NCBI RefSeq assembly: GCF_014779715.1
Contig: NZ_JACXYU010000010.1
Coordinates: 1-64,000, forward strand
Source: Streptomyces chumphonensis
Lineage (GTDB): Bacteria; Actinomycetota; Actinomycetes; Streptomycetales; Streptomycetaceae
Length of the DNA: 64,000 nt
Direction of reading: 5' to 3'
The notes under the pieces are model-generated. The model worked only from the letters and a program-made list of their open reading frames with translations, was not told the origin of the DNA and made no database searches. Made by a program: the position numbers and the translations under genes. Shown here in pieces: positions 34,839-44,080 of this stretch (its first letter is position 1; each line of letters starts with the position of its first letter).

Positions 34839-37326
34839 GGCCCGCCTCCGTTCGTCTCGTGGGTGGGGAAGTGCGCAGCGGCTCCCGGGCCGCCACCATG
34901 AGCTGACCGAGGGCCAGGCCGCCGTCGCCGGGCGGCACCGCGCGGTGCCGCAGCACGGTGAAGCCGCCCGCGTCGAGTCCCTCGGCGCACGCCTCGTCCA
35001 GCAGCGCGTTGGCGAACACGCCGCCGGTGAGGGCGACCGTGCGCACCCCCGTCTCCTGGCGGGCGCGGCGGCAGACGGTGACCACCGCGTCCGCCACCGC
35101 CCGGTGGAACCGGGCGGCCATCACCTCCGCCGGGGTGCCGCGCCGGACGTCGGCCGCGAGGTCGGCCAGGACGGGTGCCGGGTCGAAGACCGTGACGCCC
35201 GGCGTCCCGGCCGTGCTCCGCGACCGCAGGGCGAACGCGTAGGCGGGGGCCGGGCCCGGCTCACCGCCCCGCCACACCCGCGCGGCGGCGGCCTCCAGTT
35301 CGACGGCGGCCTGCGCCTCGTAGCCGGCCCGGTGGCACACGCCGGTCAGCGAGGCCACCGCGTCGAACAGCCGCCCCATGCTGGACGTCGGCACGAGCGC
35401 GACGCGCCGCTCCAGCTGGCGGGCCAGCAGCCGCAGCTCCTCGTCGGTGCAGGCCGCCGCGCACGGCAGGTCCGGCGCCCAGGGGACGCCCGCCGCGCGC
35501 AGCCGGGCCAGCGCCGTGCGGCACGGGTTGGCCACCGCCGCGTCCCCGCCGGGCAGCGGCGCGTACGCCAGGTGCGCCACGCGGCGGTAGCCGTCGTAGT
35601 CGGCCAGCATGACCTCGCCGCCCCACACCGCGCCGTCCGCGCCGTACCCCGTCCCGTCGAAGGCGACGCCGATGACGGGGCCCGTGCCGTCCAGGCCGTG
35701 CTCGGCCATGGCGGAGGCGATGTGCGCGTGGTGGTGCTGCACGAGGACCGGCTGGTCGGCGTGGTTCCCGGCGCGGCCCCGGGCCCAGCGCGTCGCGTGG
35801 TAGCGCGGGTGCGGGTCGGCGGCGATCACCTCCGGGCGGACGCCGGTGAGTTCCCGCAGCCGCCGCTCGCCGCGGGCGAACGCCTCCAGGGCGGTGAGGT
35901 CGCCCAGGTCGCCCAGGTGGGGGGAGAACCAGGCGTCGGTGCCCGCGCCGAGGCACAGCGCGTTCTTCAGGTCCCCGCCGACGGCCAGCGCGGGGCGGAC
36001 GGGCACGGGGAGCGTCAGCGGCGTCGGCGCGTAGCCGCGGGAGCGGCGCAGGACGAGTTCCCGGCCGTCCGCCCGTACCCGCACCACGGAGTCGTCGCAG
36101 GGCACGTCGATGCGGCGGTCGTGGGTGAGCCACGCGTCGGCGATGCCGCCGAGCCGGTCCAGGGCCTCGCCGTCGTCGGTCACGATCGGCTCCCCGGACC
36201 GGTTGCCGCTGGTCATGACGAGGACGCGCGGCCCCGGGGCGTCGCCCGGCAGCCCGAACAGCAGCTCGTGCACGGGGGTGTAGGGGAGCATGACGCCGAC
36301 GTCGGGGCTGCCGGAGCACACGTTCCCGGCGAGTCCGGGGAGCGGCCCCCCGGTGCGGCGCAGCAGGACGATGGGCCGGTGGCGGCCCGCCAGGGCCTCC
36401 CGCTCGGCCGCCCCGACCTCGGCGAGCCGCGCGGCCGTCGTGAGATCGGCGCACATCACGGCGAACGGCTTCCCGCCGCGCGCCTTGCGCTCCCGCAGCC
36501 GGGCGACGGCGGACGCGTCGGCGGCGTCGCAGGCCAGGTGGTAGCCGCCGACGCCCTTGACCGCCACGATCGCCCCGGACGCCAGCAGCTTCCGCGCGAC
36601 GCCGAGGGCCCGCTCGCCCTCGGCCGCCCGGACACCGGAGCCGGCGCCCGGCACGAGCCGCAGGCGCGGGCCGCAGGCGTGGCAGGCGACGGGCTGGGTG
36701 TGGAAGCGGCGGTCCGCCGGGTCGTGGTACTCGCCCCGGCAGGCCGGGCACATCCGGAAGGGAGCCATCGTCGTGGTCGCCCGGTCGTACGGCAGCGCGG
36801 TGGCGATCGTGAAGCGCGGTCCGCAGTGCGTGCAGGTGATGAACGGGTGCCGGTAGCGGCGGTCGGCCGGGTCGGCCAGTTCGCGCAGGCAGTCCGCGCA
36901 GGTCGCGGTGTCCGGCGGGATGCGGGTGCGTCCCGCGCCGTCCTCGGCGCCGTCCCCGCCGTCCTCGGCGCCTTCTCCCGCGCTGCTCTCTGAGGCCCGG
37001 ATGGTGAACGCCGCCTCGCCGACGGCCGTCAGCGTCTCGTGGCGGACGTCGGCGACGTGCGCGAGCGGCGGGGCGTCCGCCCGCAGCCGCCGGCAGAACT
37101 CCTCGACGGCGTGGGCCGGGCCCTCGACCTCGGCGGTGACGCCGCCGGTGGTGTTCGCGACGTGCCCGGCCAGCTCCAGCTCGCCCGCCAGCCGGTGCAC
37201 GAAGGGCCGGAACCCCACCCCCTGGACGACGCCCCGCACCAGCACGCGCCGCCGCAGGACGGAACCCGTTCCGGCGTCGGCGTCCGGGTGGGGGATGTGC
37301 GGTGCCCCGGTGATGCCTTCGGTCAT
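34798..37326 (-). CDS. hypF: Carbamoyltransferase HypF
   Basis: 842 residues from ATG 37326. Domains in order: disordered lead, acylphosphatase (RGVVQGVGFRPFVHRLA, about 30-110), two zinc fingers (CADCLREL with CTHCGPRF; CPACRGEY with CHACGPRL, about 150-230), YrdC/Sua5 domain (ASGAIVAVKGVGGYHLA, about 250-430) and Kae1-like domain with the metal-binding HHHAH motif near residue 535. It converts carbamoyl phosphate and ATP to the carbamoyl group placed on HypE. Complete, with a slightly long N-terminus and acidic insertion (GEGAEDGGDGAED) after the acylphosphatase. 17 bp after hypB. Confidence 0.97.
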   Translation of the reverse strand: MTEGITGAPHIPHPDADAGTGSVLRRRVLVRGVVQGVGFRPFVHRLAGELELAGHVANTTGGVTAEVEGPAHAVEEFCRRLRADAPPLAHVADVRHETLTAVGEAAFTIRASESSAGEGAEDGGDGAEDGAGRTRIPPDTATCADCLRELADPADRRYRHPFITCTHCGPRFTIATALPYDRATTTMAPFRMCPACRGEYHDPADRRFHTQPVACHACGPRLRLVPGAGSGVRAAEGERALGVARKLLASGAIVAVKGVGGYHLACDAADASAVARLRERKARGGKPFAVMCADLTTAARLAEVGAAEREALAGRHRPIVLLRRTGGPLPGLAGNVCSGSPDVGVMLPYTPVHELLFGLPGDAPGPRVLVMTSGNRSGEPIVTDDGEALDRLGGIADAWLTHDRRIDVPCDDSVVRVRADGRELVLRRSRGYAPTPLTLPVPVRPALAVGGDLKNALCLGAGTDAWFSPHLGDLGDLTALEAFARGERRLRELTGVRPEVIAADPHPRYHATRWARGRAGNHADQPVLVQHHHAHIASAMAEHGLDGTGPVIGVAFDGTGYGADGAVWGGEVMLADYDGYRRVAHLAYAPLPGGDAAVANPCRTALARLRAAGVPWAPDLPCAAACTDEELRLLARQLERRVALVPTSSMGRLFDAVASLTGVCHRAGYEAQAAVELEAAAARVWRGGEPGPAPAYAFALRSRSTAGTPGVTVFDPAPVLADLAADVRRGTPAEVMAARFHRAVADAVVTVCRRARQETGVRTVALTGGVFANALLDEACAEGLDAGGFTVLRHRAVPPGDGGLALGQLMVAAREPLRTSPPTRRTEAGHVPGGTRTSGRNG

Positions 37327-37343
37327 GCGGCGGCCCTCACGGC

Positions 37344-38213
37344 TCAGGAACCGTCGGCGACGGTCTGGAGGACGGCGTCCGAGGGCTGCCCCGCCGGGGA
37401 GGCGATGACGTCGGACGCCGCCTCGTCCGGGCCCTCCGGTGCGGCCTCCGGGCCGGACTCCGCCTCCGGCGCGTGCTCGTGGCCGTGCTCGTGGGCGTGC
37501 GTGTGGCCGTGCCGCTCCAGGTGCTGTCGCGCCAGCACCGGCCGGTGCGGCGTCACCCCGCTGCACGCGGCCAGGACCCGGTCCAGCAGCCCGTCCACGC
37601 CCTCACCCGTGCGGGCGGAGGAACGCAGCACCTCCACACCGGGGTTGACCCGCTCGACGTGGTCCGCGAAGACCTCCTCGTCGAATCCCGCCGGCTGCGC
37701 GAGATCGGTCTTGGTCAGGACGACGAGGTGCGCGAGGCCGAACGCCGTCGGGTACTTGACGGGCTTGTCCTCCCCCTCGGTGACGGACATCAGCACCACG
37801 CGCAGCGACTCGCCCAGGTCGTAGGTGGCCGGGCACACGAGGTTGCCGACGTTCTCCACGAACAGCGCCCTGGTGGCGCGCGGCGGCCAGTCCGCCAGGT
37901 GCTCACGTACCTGGTCGGCCTCCAGGTGGCACAGGCCGCCGGTGAGCACCTGCTTCACCGGCGCGCCCGAACGGGCCAGCCGCCGGGCGTCGTTCTCGGT
38001 GGCCAGGTCGGCGGTGAGCGCGGCGACCGCGACACCGCGCTCACCGGCCCGCGTCAGCACCCGTTCCAGCAGCGCCGTCTTGCCGCTGCCGGGACTGGAC
38101 ATGAGGTTCACGGCGGTCATGCCGCGTGCGGTGAGGTCGGCGCGCAGCTCGGCCGCGAGCCCGTCGTTCTTCGCCAGCACCGCGTGGCGCAGGTCGACTG
38201 TCCGGCACATCAT
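37344..38213 (-). CDS. hypB: Hydrogenase nickel incorporation GTPase HypB
   Basis: 289 residues. GTPase core: Walker A NLMSSPGSGKTALLERVL near residue 40, DLATENDARR, FVENVGNLVCPATYDLGE and VVLTKTDLAQ. Nickel is passed with HypA to the large subunit. Metal-storage histidines, normally at the N-terminus of HypB, occur here at the C-terminus (RHGHTHAHEHGHEH, about residues 235-248), followed by an acidic disordered tail. The N-terminus starts directly with MMCRTVDLRHAVLAKND. 12 bp after hypA. Confidence 0.96.
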   Translation of the reverse strand: MMCRTVDLRHAVLAKNDGLAAELRADLTARGMTAVNLMSSPGSGKTALLERVLTRAGERGVAVAALTADLATENDARRLARSGAPVKQVLTGGLCHLEADQVREHLADWPPRATRALFVENVGNLVCPATYDLGESLRVVLMSVTEGEDKPVKYPTAFGLAHLVVLTKTDLAQPAGFDEEVFADHVERVNPGVEVLRSSARTGEGVDGLLDRVLAACSGVTPHRPVLARQHLERHGHTHAHEHGHEHAPEAESGPEAAPEGPDEAASDVIASPAGQPSDAVLQTVADGS

Positions 38214-38225
38214 CGAACGTCCTCC

Positions 38226-38612
38226 TCAGGACAGGGACGGCGGGGGGACGCCCGCCGGGGCGTCCGGTTCCGGCAGGGTGACGGCGGCGATCTCCAGCTC
38301 CCGGCCGGTCAGCAGCTCCGCCGCGGACCGGCCGCAGCCGGGGCACTCCAGGGACGGCGGCGAGCCGACGGCGAAGTCCCCGGGGCAGCCGCCGCAGCGG
38401 GCCCGCGCCGGGACCTCCTCGATCTCCAGCCGGGCGCCCGCCAGGGCCGTGCCCTCGGCGGCGAGGCCGAAGGAGAAGCGCAGCGCGTCGGCGACCACAC
38501 CGGCCAGCTCGCCCACCCGCAGGCGGACGGACTCGACCGACGCGGCGCCGTGCCGCCGGGCGGCCGCGTCGGCACTCTCGACGACGGCGGTCGCGATCGA
38601 CAGTTCGTGCAT
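38226..38612 (-). CDS. hypA: Hydrogenase nickel chaperone HypA
   Basis: 128 residues. Starts MHELSIATAVVESAD with His2 as nickel ligand, Glu3 and Leu4 conserved. The zinc site is formed by CGGC (near 72-75) and CPGC (near 90-93). The C-terminus (LEIAAVTLPEPD) matches the family; the last 12 residues are an extra Pro/Ser tail. It delivers nickel with HypB. First gene of the leftward hyp operon, facing hypX across a 206-bp divergent region. Confidence 0.96.
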   Translation of the reverse strand: MHELSIATAVVESADAAARRHGAASVESVRLRVGELAGVVADALRFSFGLAAEGTALAGARLEIEEVPARARCGGCPGDFAVGSPPSLECPGCGRSAAELLTGRELEIAAVTLPEPDAPAGVPPPSLS

Positions 38613-38818
38613 GGACCGTCACGGTAGGCACCCGGGCGGCCCGAGCCCGGCGGGCGCGAGGGCGGGGCGGCGGGGTTTCCCCCGCCCGGCCCATGCCGTG
38701 CCGCCGGGCGGGCCCCCGCCGGGCGCGTCCCGCCACCGGGCCCGCGCGGCGCGGTCCACGATCGGGCTGTCGTCGGGCGCCGGCCGGGCGGCGCCCCGTA
38801 CCGCCAGGGAGGCGGCCC
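38613..38818. promoter_or_regulatory. Divergent promoter region between hypA and hypX
   Basis: 206 bp separating the two hydrogenase operons; both promoters and any hydrogen, carbon or stationary-phase control should lie here. It is extremely GC-rich, with several G/C runs capable of pairing (around 38660-38720), and no clear -35/-10 pair or symmetric operator was recognised. AGGGAGG at 38807-38813 is the hypX ribosome site. Confidence 0.5.
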
Positions 38819-40561
38819 ATGCGCATCCTGCTGCTCGCCAGCGCGTTCAACAGCCTGACCCAGCGCGTCTTCACCGAACTGGTGGACCGCGGCCACGCGG
38901 TGGCGGTGGAGCTGGCGGCCACCACCGGTCCGGGGACGGAGGCGGAGGCGGTGCGGCGGCACGCCCCCGACCTCGTCCTCGCGCCGATGCTGACGAGCGT
39001 CCTGCCGCCCGAGGTGTTCTCGGCGGTGCCCTGCCTGATCGTGCACCCGGGGCCGCCGGGGGACCGGGGGCCGTCCGCGCTCGACCGGGCGCTGGCGGAC
39101 GGCGTCGACACGTGGGGGGTCACCGTCCTGCAGGCGGAGGCCGAGCTGGACGCCGGGCCGGTGTGGGCGTCGGCGGCCTTCCCGGTGCCCGCGGGGCTCG
39201 GCAAGAGCGACGTCTACCGGGGGGAGCTGGCCGACGCCGCCGTGACGGCCGTGCTGAGCGCCGTGCGGCGGTTCTCCTCCGGCGCCGGGCCGCTGCCCGG
39301 GGACCCCGGTGCGTCCGGCCCCGGCTGGCGGCCGTACCTGCGCCAGGAGGACCGCCGCATCGACTGGTTCACCGAGCCGACGGCGTCGGTGCTGCGCACC
39401 CTGCGGGCGGCCGACTCCCGGCCGGGCGTCCTGGACACCCTTCTCGGCGCCGAGTGGTACCTGCACGGCGGCCATCGGGAGGACACCCTGCGCGGCCTGC
39501 CCGGGGAGGTCGTCGCGACGCGGGAGGGGGCGCTCTGCCGGGCGACGGTCGACGGCGCGGTCTGGATCCCGGAGCTGCGCGCCCGCCGCCGTCCGCAGGG
39601 CCCGCCCACCTGGCGGCTGCCCGCCACGACCGCCCTCGGCGAGCGGCTGCCGGCGGACGTGCCCGAGGTCCCGGCCCCGCTGTGGCCGCGCGCCGGTGAC
39701 GCCGACCGCACGTGGGCGGACATCCGGTACGACGAGGACGGTTCGGCGGGCTTCCTGCGGTTCTCCTTCCCCGGCGGGGCGATGAGCACCGGCCAGTGCC
39801 GGCGGCTGCTGGCGGCCTACCGGTACGCCCGCACCCGGCCCACGGACGTCCTGGTGCTCGGCCCGGCCCGGGACTTCTTCTCCAACGGCATCCACCTGGG
39901 CGTCATCGAGGCCGCCGAGGACCCGGCGGCGGAGTCGTGGGCGAACATCTGCGCCATCGACGACCTGGTGGAGGCCGTCGTGACGACCACCGACCGGCTC
40001 GTCGTCTCCGCCCTGCCCGGGAACGCCGCCGCCGGGGGCGTGATGCTGGCGCTCGCGGCGGACGAGGTGTGGTGCCGGGAGGGCGCCGTGCTGAACCCGC
40101 ACTACCGGCTGATGGGGCTCACCGGCTCGGAGCTGTGGACCTACCTCCTGCCGCGCCGGGTGGGTGCCGAGGCCGCGCGGCGCCTCACGCGGGCGGCGCT
40201 GCCGCTGAGCGCGGCGAGCGCGCACCGGGCGGGGCTGGTGGACCGCGTGGTGGAGGCGACGCCCGCCGGCTTCGCGTCCGAGGTCGCCCGGCTGGCCGTG
40301 CGGCTGACCCACTCGGCGCACCTGCCCGCGCGGGTGGCGGAGAAGAAGGCGCTGCGGGAGCGCGACGAGGCCGTCAGGCGACTGGCGGACCACCGGGCCG
40401 AGGAGCTGGCGGCCATGCGGCGGACCTTCCTCGACCCCCGGGCCCCCTACCACGCGCTGCGCTCGGCCTTCGTGCGCAAGGCCCGCCCGGCCGGCACGCC
40501 CGAACACCTCGCCCGGTACACCACCGCCGGGCACGCACTGTCACGCGTGTCCGATTTGTGA
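38819..40561 (+). CDS. hypX: HypX/HoxX: CO-ligand synthesis enzyme for [NiFe] hydrogenase
   Basis: 580 residues from ATG 38819. The N-terminal formyltransferase-like half has MRILLLASAFNSLTQRVF, LVLAPMLTSVLPPEVF and the catalytic-loop VHPGPPGDRGPSALD. The C-terminal half is enoyl-CoA hydratase-like (VLVLGPARDFFSNGIHLGVI; SALPGNAAAGGVMLALAADE; LNPHYRLMGLTGSELWTYLL). Work on HypX of Aquifex and Ralstonia shows that it takes a formyl group from formyl-tetrahydrofolate to coenzyme A and releases CO for the active-site iron, important under air. It leads the hydrogenase operon, 62 bp before the small subunit gene. Confidence 0.93.
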   Translation: MRILLLASAFNSLTQRVFTELVDRGHAVAVELAATTGPGTEAEAVRRHAPDLVLAPMLTSVLPPEVFSAVPCLIVHPGPPGDRGPSALDRALADGVDTWGVTVLQAEAELDAGPVWASAAFPVPAGLGKSDVYRGELADAAVTAVLSAVRRFSSGAGPLPGDPGASGPGWRPYLRQEDRRIDWFTEPTASVLRTLRAADSRPGVLDTLLGAEWYLHGGHREDTLRGLPGEVVATREGALCRATVDGAVWIPELRARRRPQGPPTWRLPATTALGERLPADVPEVPAPLWPRAGDADRTWADIRYDEDGSAGFLRFSFPGGAMSTGQCRRLLAAYRYARTRPTDVLVLGPARDFFSNGIHLGVIEAAEDPAAESWANICAIDDLVEAVVTTTDRLVVSALPGNAAAGGVMLALAADEVWCREGAVLNPHYRLMGLTGSELWTYLLPRRVGAEAARRLTRAALPLSAASAHRAGLVDRVVEATPAGFASEVARLAVRLTHSAHLPARVAEKKALRERDEAVRRLADHRAEELAAMRRTFLDPRAPYHALRSAFVRKARPAGTPEHLARYTTAGHALSRVSDL

Positions 40562-40623
40562 GCATTAGCACACCGTGTCAGCCTTTCTCGGGTGAGCCAG
40601 TAGCGGCCGAAAGGAAGCGCGCC

Positions 40624-41685
40624 ATGACGACCACCGAGACGGCCCCCAGCGGCACGGGCGTGGAAGAGGTGCACATCCTGTGGACCTCTGAGGGCATGAG
40701 CTGCGACGGCGACACCGTCTCCGTCACGGCCGCCTCCCTGCCCAGCCTGGAGGACATCGTCCTCGGCGCCATCCCCGGCCTGCCCAAGGTCCACCTCCAC
40801 AACAAGGTGCTCGCCTACGAGACGGGCGACGACTTCATGGAGGTCTTCCACCGGGCCGCACGCGGCGAGTTGGACCACCCCTTCGTCCTCGTCGTCGAAG
40901 GCTCCATCCCCAACGAGAACATCAACGGCGAGGGCTACTGGACGTCGATGGGCAACGACCCCGACACCGGCGAGCCCCGCCCGCTCAACGACTGGCTGAA
41001 CCTCCTCGCGCCGCAGGCCTACGCCGTCGTCGCCATCGGCACCTGCGCCACCTACGGCGGCATCCACGCCATGGCCGGGAACCCCACCGGCTGCATGGGC
41101 CTGGCCGACTACCTCGGCTGGGACTTCCGCTCGGCGGGCGGCCTGCCGATCGTCAACGTCCCCGGCTGCCCCGTCCAGCCGGACAACTTCATGGAGACGC
41201 TCACCTGGCTGCTCCACCAGGCCGCCGGGCTGGCCCCCACCATCCCGCTCGACGAGCAGCTGCGTCCCACCTGGCTGTTCGGCAAGACCGTCCACGAGGG
41301 CTGCGACCGCGCCGCCTACTACGAGCAGGGCGACTTCGCGAAGGACTACAACTCGCCGAAGTGCCAGGTGAAGATCGGCTGCTGGGGCCCCGTCGTCAAC
41401 TGCAACGTCACCAAGCGCGGCTGGATGGACGGCGTCGGCGGCTGCCCCAACGTCGGCGGCATCTGCATCGGCTGCACGATGCCCGGCTTCCCCGACAAGT
41501 TCATGCCCTTCATGGACGAGCCGCCCGGCGGCAGCGTCTCCTCCGGCCTGCTCAGCAGCACCTACGGGCCCCTCGTCCGCTCCCTGCGCTCCATCACCAA
41601 CCGCACCGCGAACCACGAGCCCAAGTGGCGCCACAACCGGGCGGAGCTGACCTCCGGCTACGCCCCGCGGTGGACGGGCCGCTGA
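40624..41685 (+). CDS. hhyS: Group 1h (high-affinity) [NiFe] hydrogenase small subunit
   Basis: 353 residues, ribosome site AAAGGAAG. No Tat signal or C-terminal anchor, so the enzyme is cytoplasmic-facing. Cys motifs: EGMSCDGDTVSV at the N-terminus, where the Asp after Cys marks the actinobacterial group whose proximal cluster is held by three Cys and one Asp; GTCATYGG; VPGCPVQPDNF; then HEGCDRA, CQVKIGCWGPVVNC and GICIGCTMPGFPDKFMPF for medial and distal clusters. It transfers electrons from the NiFe site. Group 1h enzymes oxidise atmospheric hydrogen in aerobic soil actinomycetes and Ralstonia. Confidence 0.95.
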   Translation: MTTTETAPSGTGVEEVHILWTSEGMSCDGDTVSVTAASLPSLEDIVLGAIPGLPKVHLHNKVLAYETGDDFMEVFHRAARGELDHPFVLVVEGSIPNENINGEGYWTSMGNDPDTGEPRPLNDWLNLLAPQAYAVVAIGTCATYGGIHAMAGNPTGCMGLADYLGWDFRSAGGLPIVNVPGCPVQPDNFMETLTWLLHQAAGLAPTIPLDEQLRPTWLFGKTVHEGCDRAAYYEQGDFAKDYNSPKCQVKIGCWGPVVNCNVTKRGWMDGVGGCPNVGGICIGCTMPGFPDKFMPFMDEPPGGSVSSGLLSSTYGPLVRSLRSITNRTANHEPKWRHNRAELTSGYAPRWTGR

Positions 41686-41720
41686 CCTCCCGCTGACACC
41701 GCGTGAAAGGACCTCACCCC

Positions 41721-43511
41721 GTGACGACGACGCAGGCCAGGCCGACCGAGCAGCGCACCCTCACCGAGGTGGCGTTCGATCCGATCACCCGGATCGTCGG
41801 CAACCTGGGCATCTACACCAAGATCGACTTCCCCAACCGGGAGGTCGTCGAGTGCCGCAGCACCTCGTCCGTCTTCCGCGGCTACAGCGTCTTCATGAAG
41901 GGCAAGGACCCCCGGGACTCGCACTTCATCACCAGCCGCATCTGCGGCATCTGCGGGGACAACCACGCCACCTGCTCCGTCTACGCCCAGAACATGGCCT
42001 ACGGCGTGAAGCCGCCGCCGCTCGCCGACTGGATCATCAACCTCGGCGAGGCCGCCGAGTACATGTTCGACCACACGATCTTCCAGGACAACCTGGTCTT
42101 CGTCGACTACAGCGAACGCATGGTCAAGGAGACCAATCCGAGCGTCCTTCAGCGTGCCGAGCGCACCCCCGCCCCGCGCGGCGACGTCCACGGCTTCCGG
42201 ACGATGGCCGACATCATGCGCTCCTTCAACCCCTTCGAGGGCAGCACCTACAAGGACGCGCTCGTCATGAGCCGCCTCACCCGCGAGATGTGCTGCCTGA
42301 TGGAGGGCCGGCACGTCCACCCCTCGACGCTCTACCCCGGCGGCGTCGGCACCGTCGCCACCCCGCAGCTCTTCACCGACTACCTCGTGCGGCTGACCCG
42401 CTGCCTGGACTTCATCAAGCGCGCCGTCGCCATGAACGACGACGTGTTCGACTTCTTCTACGAGGCCCTGCCCGGCTACGAGGAGGTCGGCCGCCGCCGC
42501 ACCCTGCTCGGCTGCTGGGGCGCCTTCCAGGACCCCGACGTCGTCGACTACCGCTACCGGACGATGAACGAGTGGGGCAACGCCATGTTCGTCACCCCCG
42601 GCATCGTCGTGGACAACGAGCTCGTCACCACCGACCTCGTCGACATCAACCTGAACATGCGCATCCTCCTCGGCAGCTCCTACTACGAGGACTGGGTGAA
42701 CGAGGAGACGTACGTCGACAAGGACCCGCTCGGAAACCCCGTCGACAAGCGGCACCCCTGGAACCAGACGACGCTGCCCGCCCCGCAGAAGCGCGAACTG
42801 GAGGAGGGCGGCAAGTACAGCTGGGTCATGAGCCCGCGCTGGCTCGACCAGCGGACCGGCGACCACCTCGCCCTGGACACCGGCGGCGGCCCCATCGCCC
42901 GGCTCTGGGCGACGGCCCTCGCCGGCAAGGTCGACACCCCCTACGTGCGGGCACGCGGCGGCAGCGTCGAGATCGACCTGCCGAAGACGCCCGGCATGGC
43001 CGAGGTCAACCTCAAGTGGACCCCGCCGCCCTTCCCCAACACCATCGAGCGCAACCGGGCCCGCATGTACTTCGTGGCCTACGCCGCCGGTATGGCCCTC
43101 CACTTCGTCAACGAGGCCCTGGCCGAGGTCCGGGCCGGGCGCACCAAGGTGTTCGAGGACTTCACCGTGCCCGACGAGGGCATCGGCGTCGGCTTCCACG
43201 AGGCCGTGCGGGGCGTCCTCTCGCACCACCTCGTCATCCGTGACAAGAAGATCGCCAACTACCACCCGTACCCGCCCACCCCGTGGAACGGCAGCCCGCG
43301 CGACATGTACGGCACCCCCGGCCCCTACGAGGACGCCGTGCAGGGCTGCCCCATCTTCGAGGAGAACGGCCCGGACGACTTCAAGGGCATCGACATCATG
43401 CGCACCGTGCGCAGCTTCGACCCCTGCCTGCCCTGCGGGGTCCACATGTACGTCGGCGGCGGGCGCACCCTGTCGCGGACGCACTCGCCCACCTTCGGCC
43501 AGCACCTGTAA
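41721..43511 (+). CDS. hhyL: Group 1h [NiFe] hydrogenase large subunit
   Basis: 596 residues from GTG 41721, preceded by AAAGGACC. The N-terminal NiFe ligands lie in the L1 motif RICGICGDNHATCS (about residues 73-86) and the C-terminal pair in L2 DPCLPCGVH (about 567-575). The 21 residues after the L2 His (MYVGGGRTLSRTHSP and so on) are the extension cut off by the maturation protease once nickel is inserted. Between, SFNPFEGSTYKDAL and the long group-1h insertion region (SYYEDWVNEETYVDKDP) are seen. 35 bp after the small subunit gene. Confidence 0.96.
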   Translation: MTTTQARPTEQRTLTEVAFDPITRIVGNLGIYTKIDFPNREVVECRSTSSVFRGYSVFMKGKDPRDSHFITSRICGICGDNHATCSVYAQNMAYGVKPPPLADWIINLGEAAEYMFDHTIFQDNLVFVDYSERMVKETNPSVLQRAERTPAPRGDVHGFRTMADIMRSFNPFEGSTYKDALVMSRLTREMCCLMEGRHVHPSTLYPGGVGTVATPQLFTDYLVRLTRCLDFIKRAVAMNDDVFDFFYEALPGYEEVGRRRTLLGCWGAFQDPDVVDYRYRTMNEWGNAMFVTPGIVVDNELVTTDLVDINLNMRILLGSSYYEDWVNEETYVDKDPLGNPVDKRHPWNQTTLPAPQKRELEEGGKYSWVMSPRWLDQRTGDHLALDTGGGPIARLWATALAGKVDTPYVRARGGSVEIDLPKTPGMAEVNLKWTPPPFPNTIERNRARMYFVAYAAGMALHFVNEALAEVRAGRTKVFEDFTVPDEGIGVGFHEAVRGVLSHHLVIRDKKIANYHPYPPTPWNGSPRDMYGTPGPYEDAVQGCPIFEENGPDDFKGIDIMRTVRSFDPCLPCGVHMYVGGGRTLSRTHSPTFGQHL

Positions 43512-43522
43512 AGGCGGCAGTG

Positions 43523-44080
43523 ATGGCATCGGACGACGCCCGGGCCCGCGCGACCGTGGCGCGGGCCGAGGAACTGCTCTCCGGGCTCGACGCCCTGCCC
43601 GACAGCGCGGCGGCGGCCCGCGCCCGGGAGACCGTCGAGACCCTCGTCGGCCTCTACGGCGAGGCGCTGGAACGCGTCGTCGCACACACCGGTGACGACA
43701 CGGCGGCCCTGCGGCGGCTGGCCGACGACGAACTCGTCGGCCACCTCCTCCTCGTCCACGACCTGCACCCCGACCCGCCGTCCGTGCGCGCCCGCCGCGC
43801 GCTGGACGCCGTCGCCGAGCACCTGCGGCGGCACGGCGTCACCGTGGCGGCGCGGGAGCTGACCGACGAGACCGTACGGGTGCGGATCACCGGCACCGCG
43901 CGGGGCTGCAACGCACCCCCCGAACCGCCCGAGCGGACCGTCCGGGACGCGCTCGCCGGAGCCGCCCCCGACCTCGCACGCGTCGACGTGGAGACGGCCC
44001 CCGACCCCGCGCCCGAGACCCTGATCTCCGTCGACTCCCTCTTCCAGCGCCCCGCCCCCACCCCCGCGGGGCAGCCGTGA
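43523..44080 (+). CDS. NifU-like domain protein of the hydrogenase operon
   Basis: 185 residues. The first 80 are helical (ARAEELLSGLDALPDSAAAA). Residues 95-160 resemble the NifU C-terminal domain (VRARRALDAVAEHLRRHGVT; TVRVRITGTARGCNAPPE; RTVRDALAGAAPDLARVDVE), but the Fe-S binding CxxC is reduced to a single Cys in GTARGCNAP. It therefore probably does not assemble a cluster by itself in the usual way; dimerisation through the remaining Cys is possible. Start 11 bp after hhyL; the stop overlaps the next gene by 4 bp. Confidence 0.8.
   Translation: MASDDARARATVARAEELLSGLDALPDSAAAARARETVETLVGLYGEALERVVAHTGDDTAALRRLADDELVGHLLLVHDLHPDPPSVRARRALDAVAEHLRRHGVTVAARELTDETVRVRITGTARGCNAPPEPPERTVRDALAGAAPDLARVDVETAPDPAPETLISVDSLFQRPAPTPAGQP

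Noticed and set aside
40557..40572. TGTG...CACA repeat and a CIRCE-like TTAGCAC half-site after hypX
   Set aside because: Arms are only 4 bases, the second CIRCE half is missing, and the sequence overlaps the hypX stop codon.
40624..40700. Tat signal peptide on the hydrogenase small subunit
   Set aside because: The N-terminus has no twin arginine or hydrophobic segment; group 1h enzymes are not exported.
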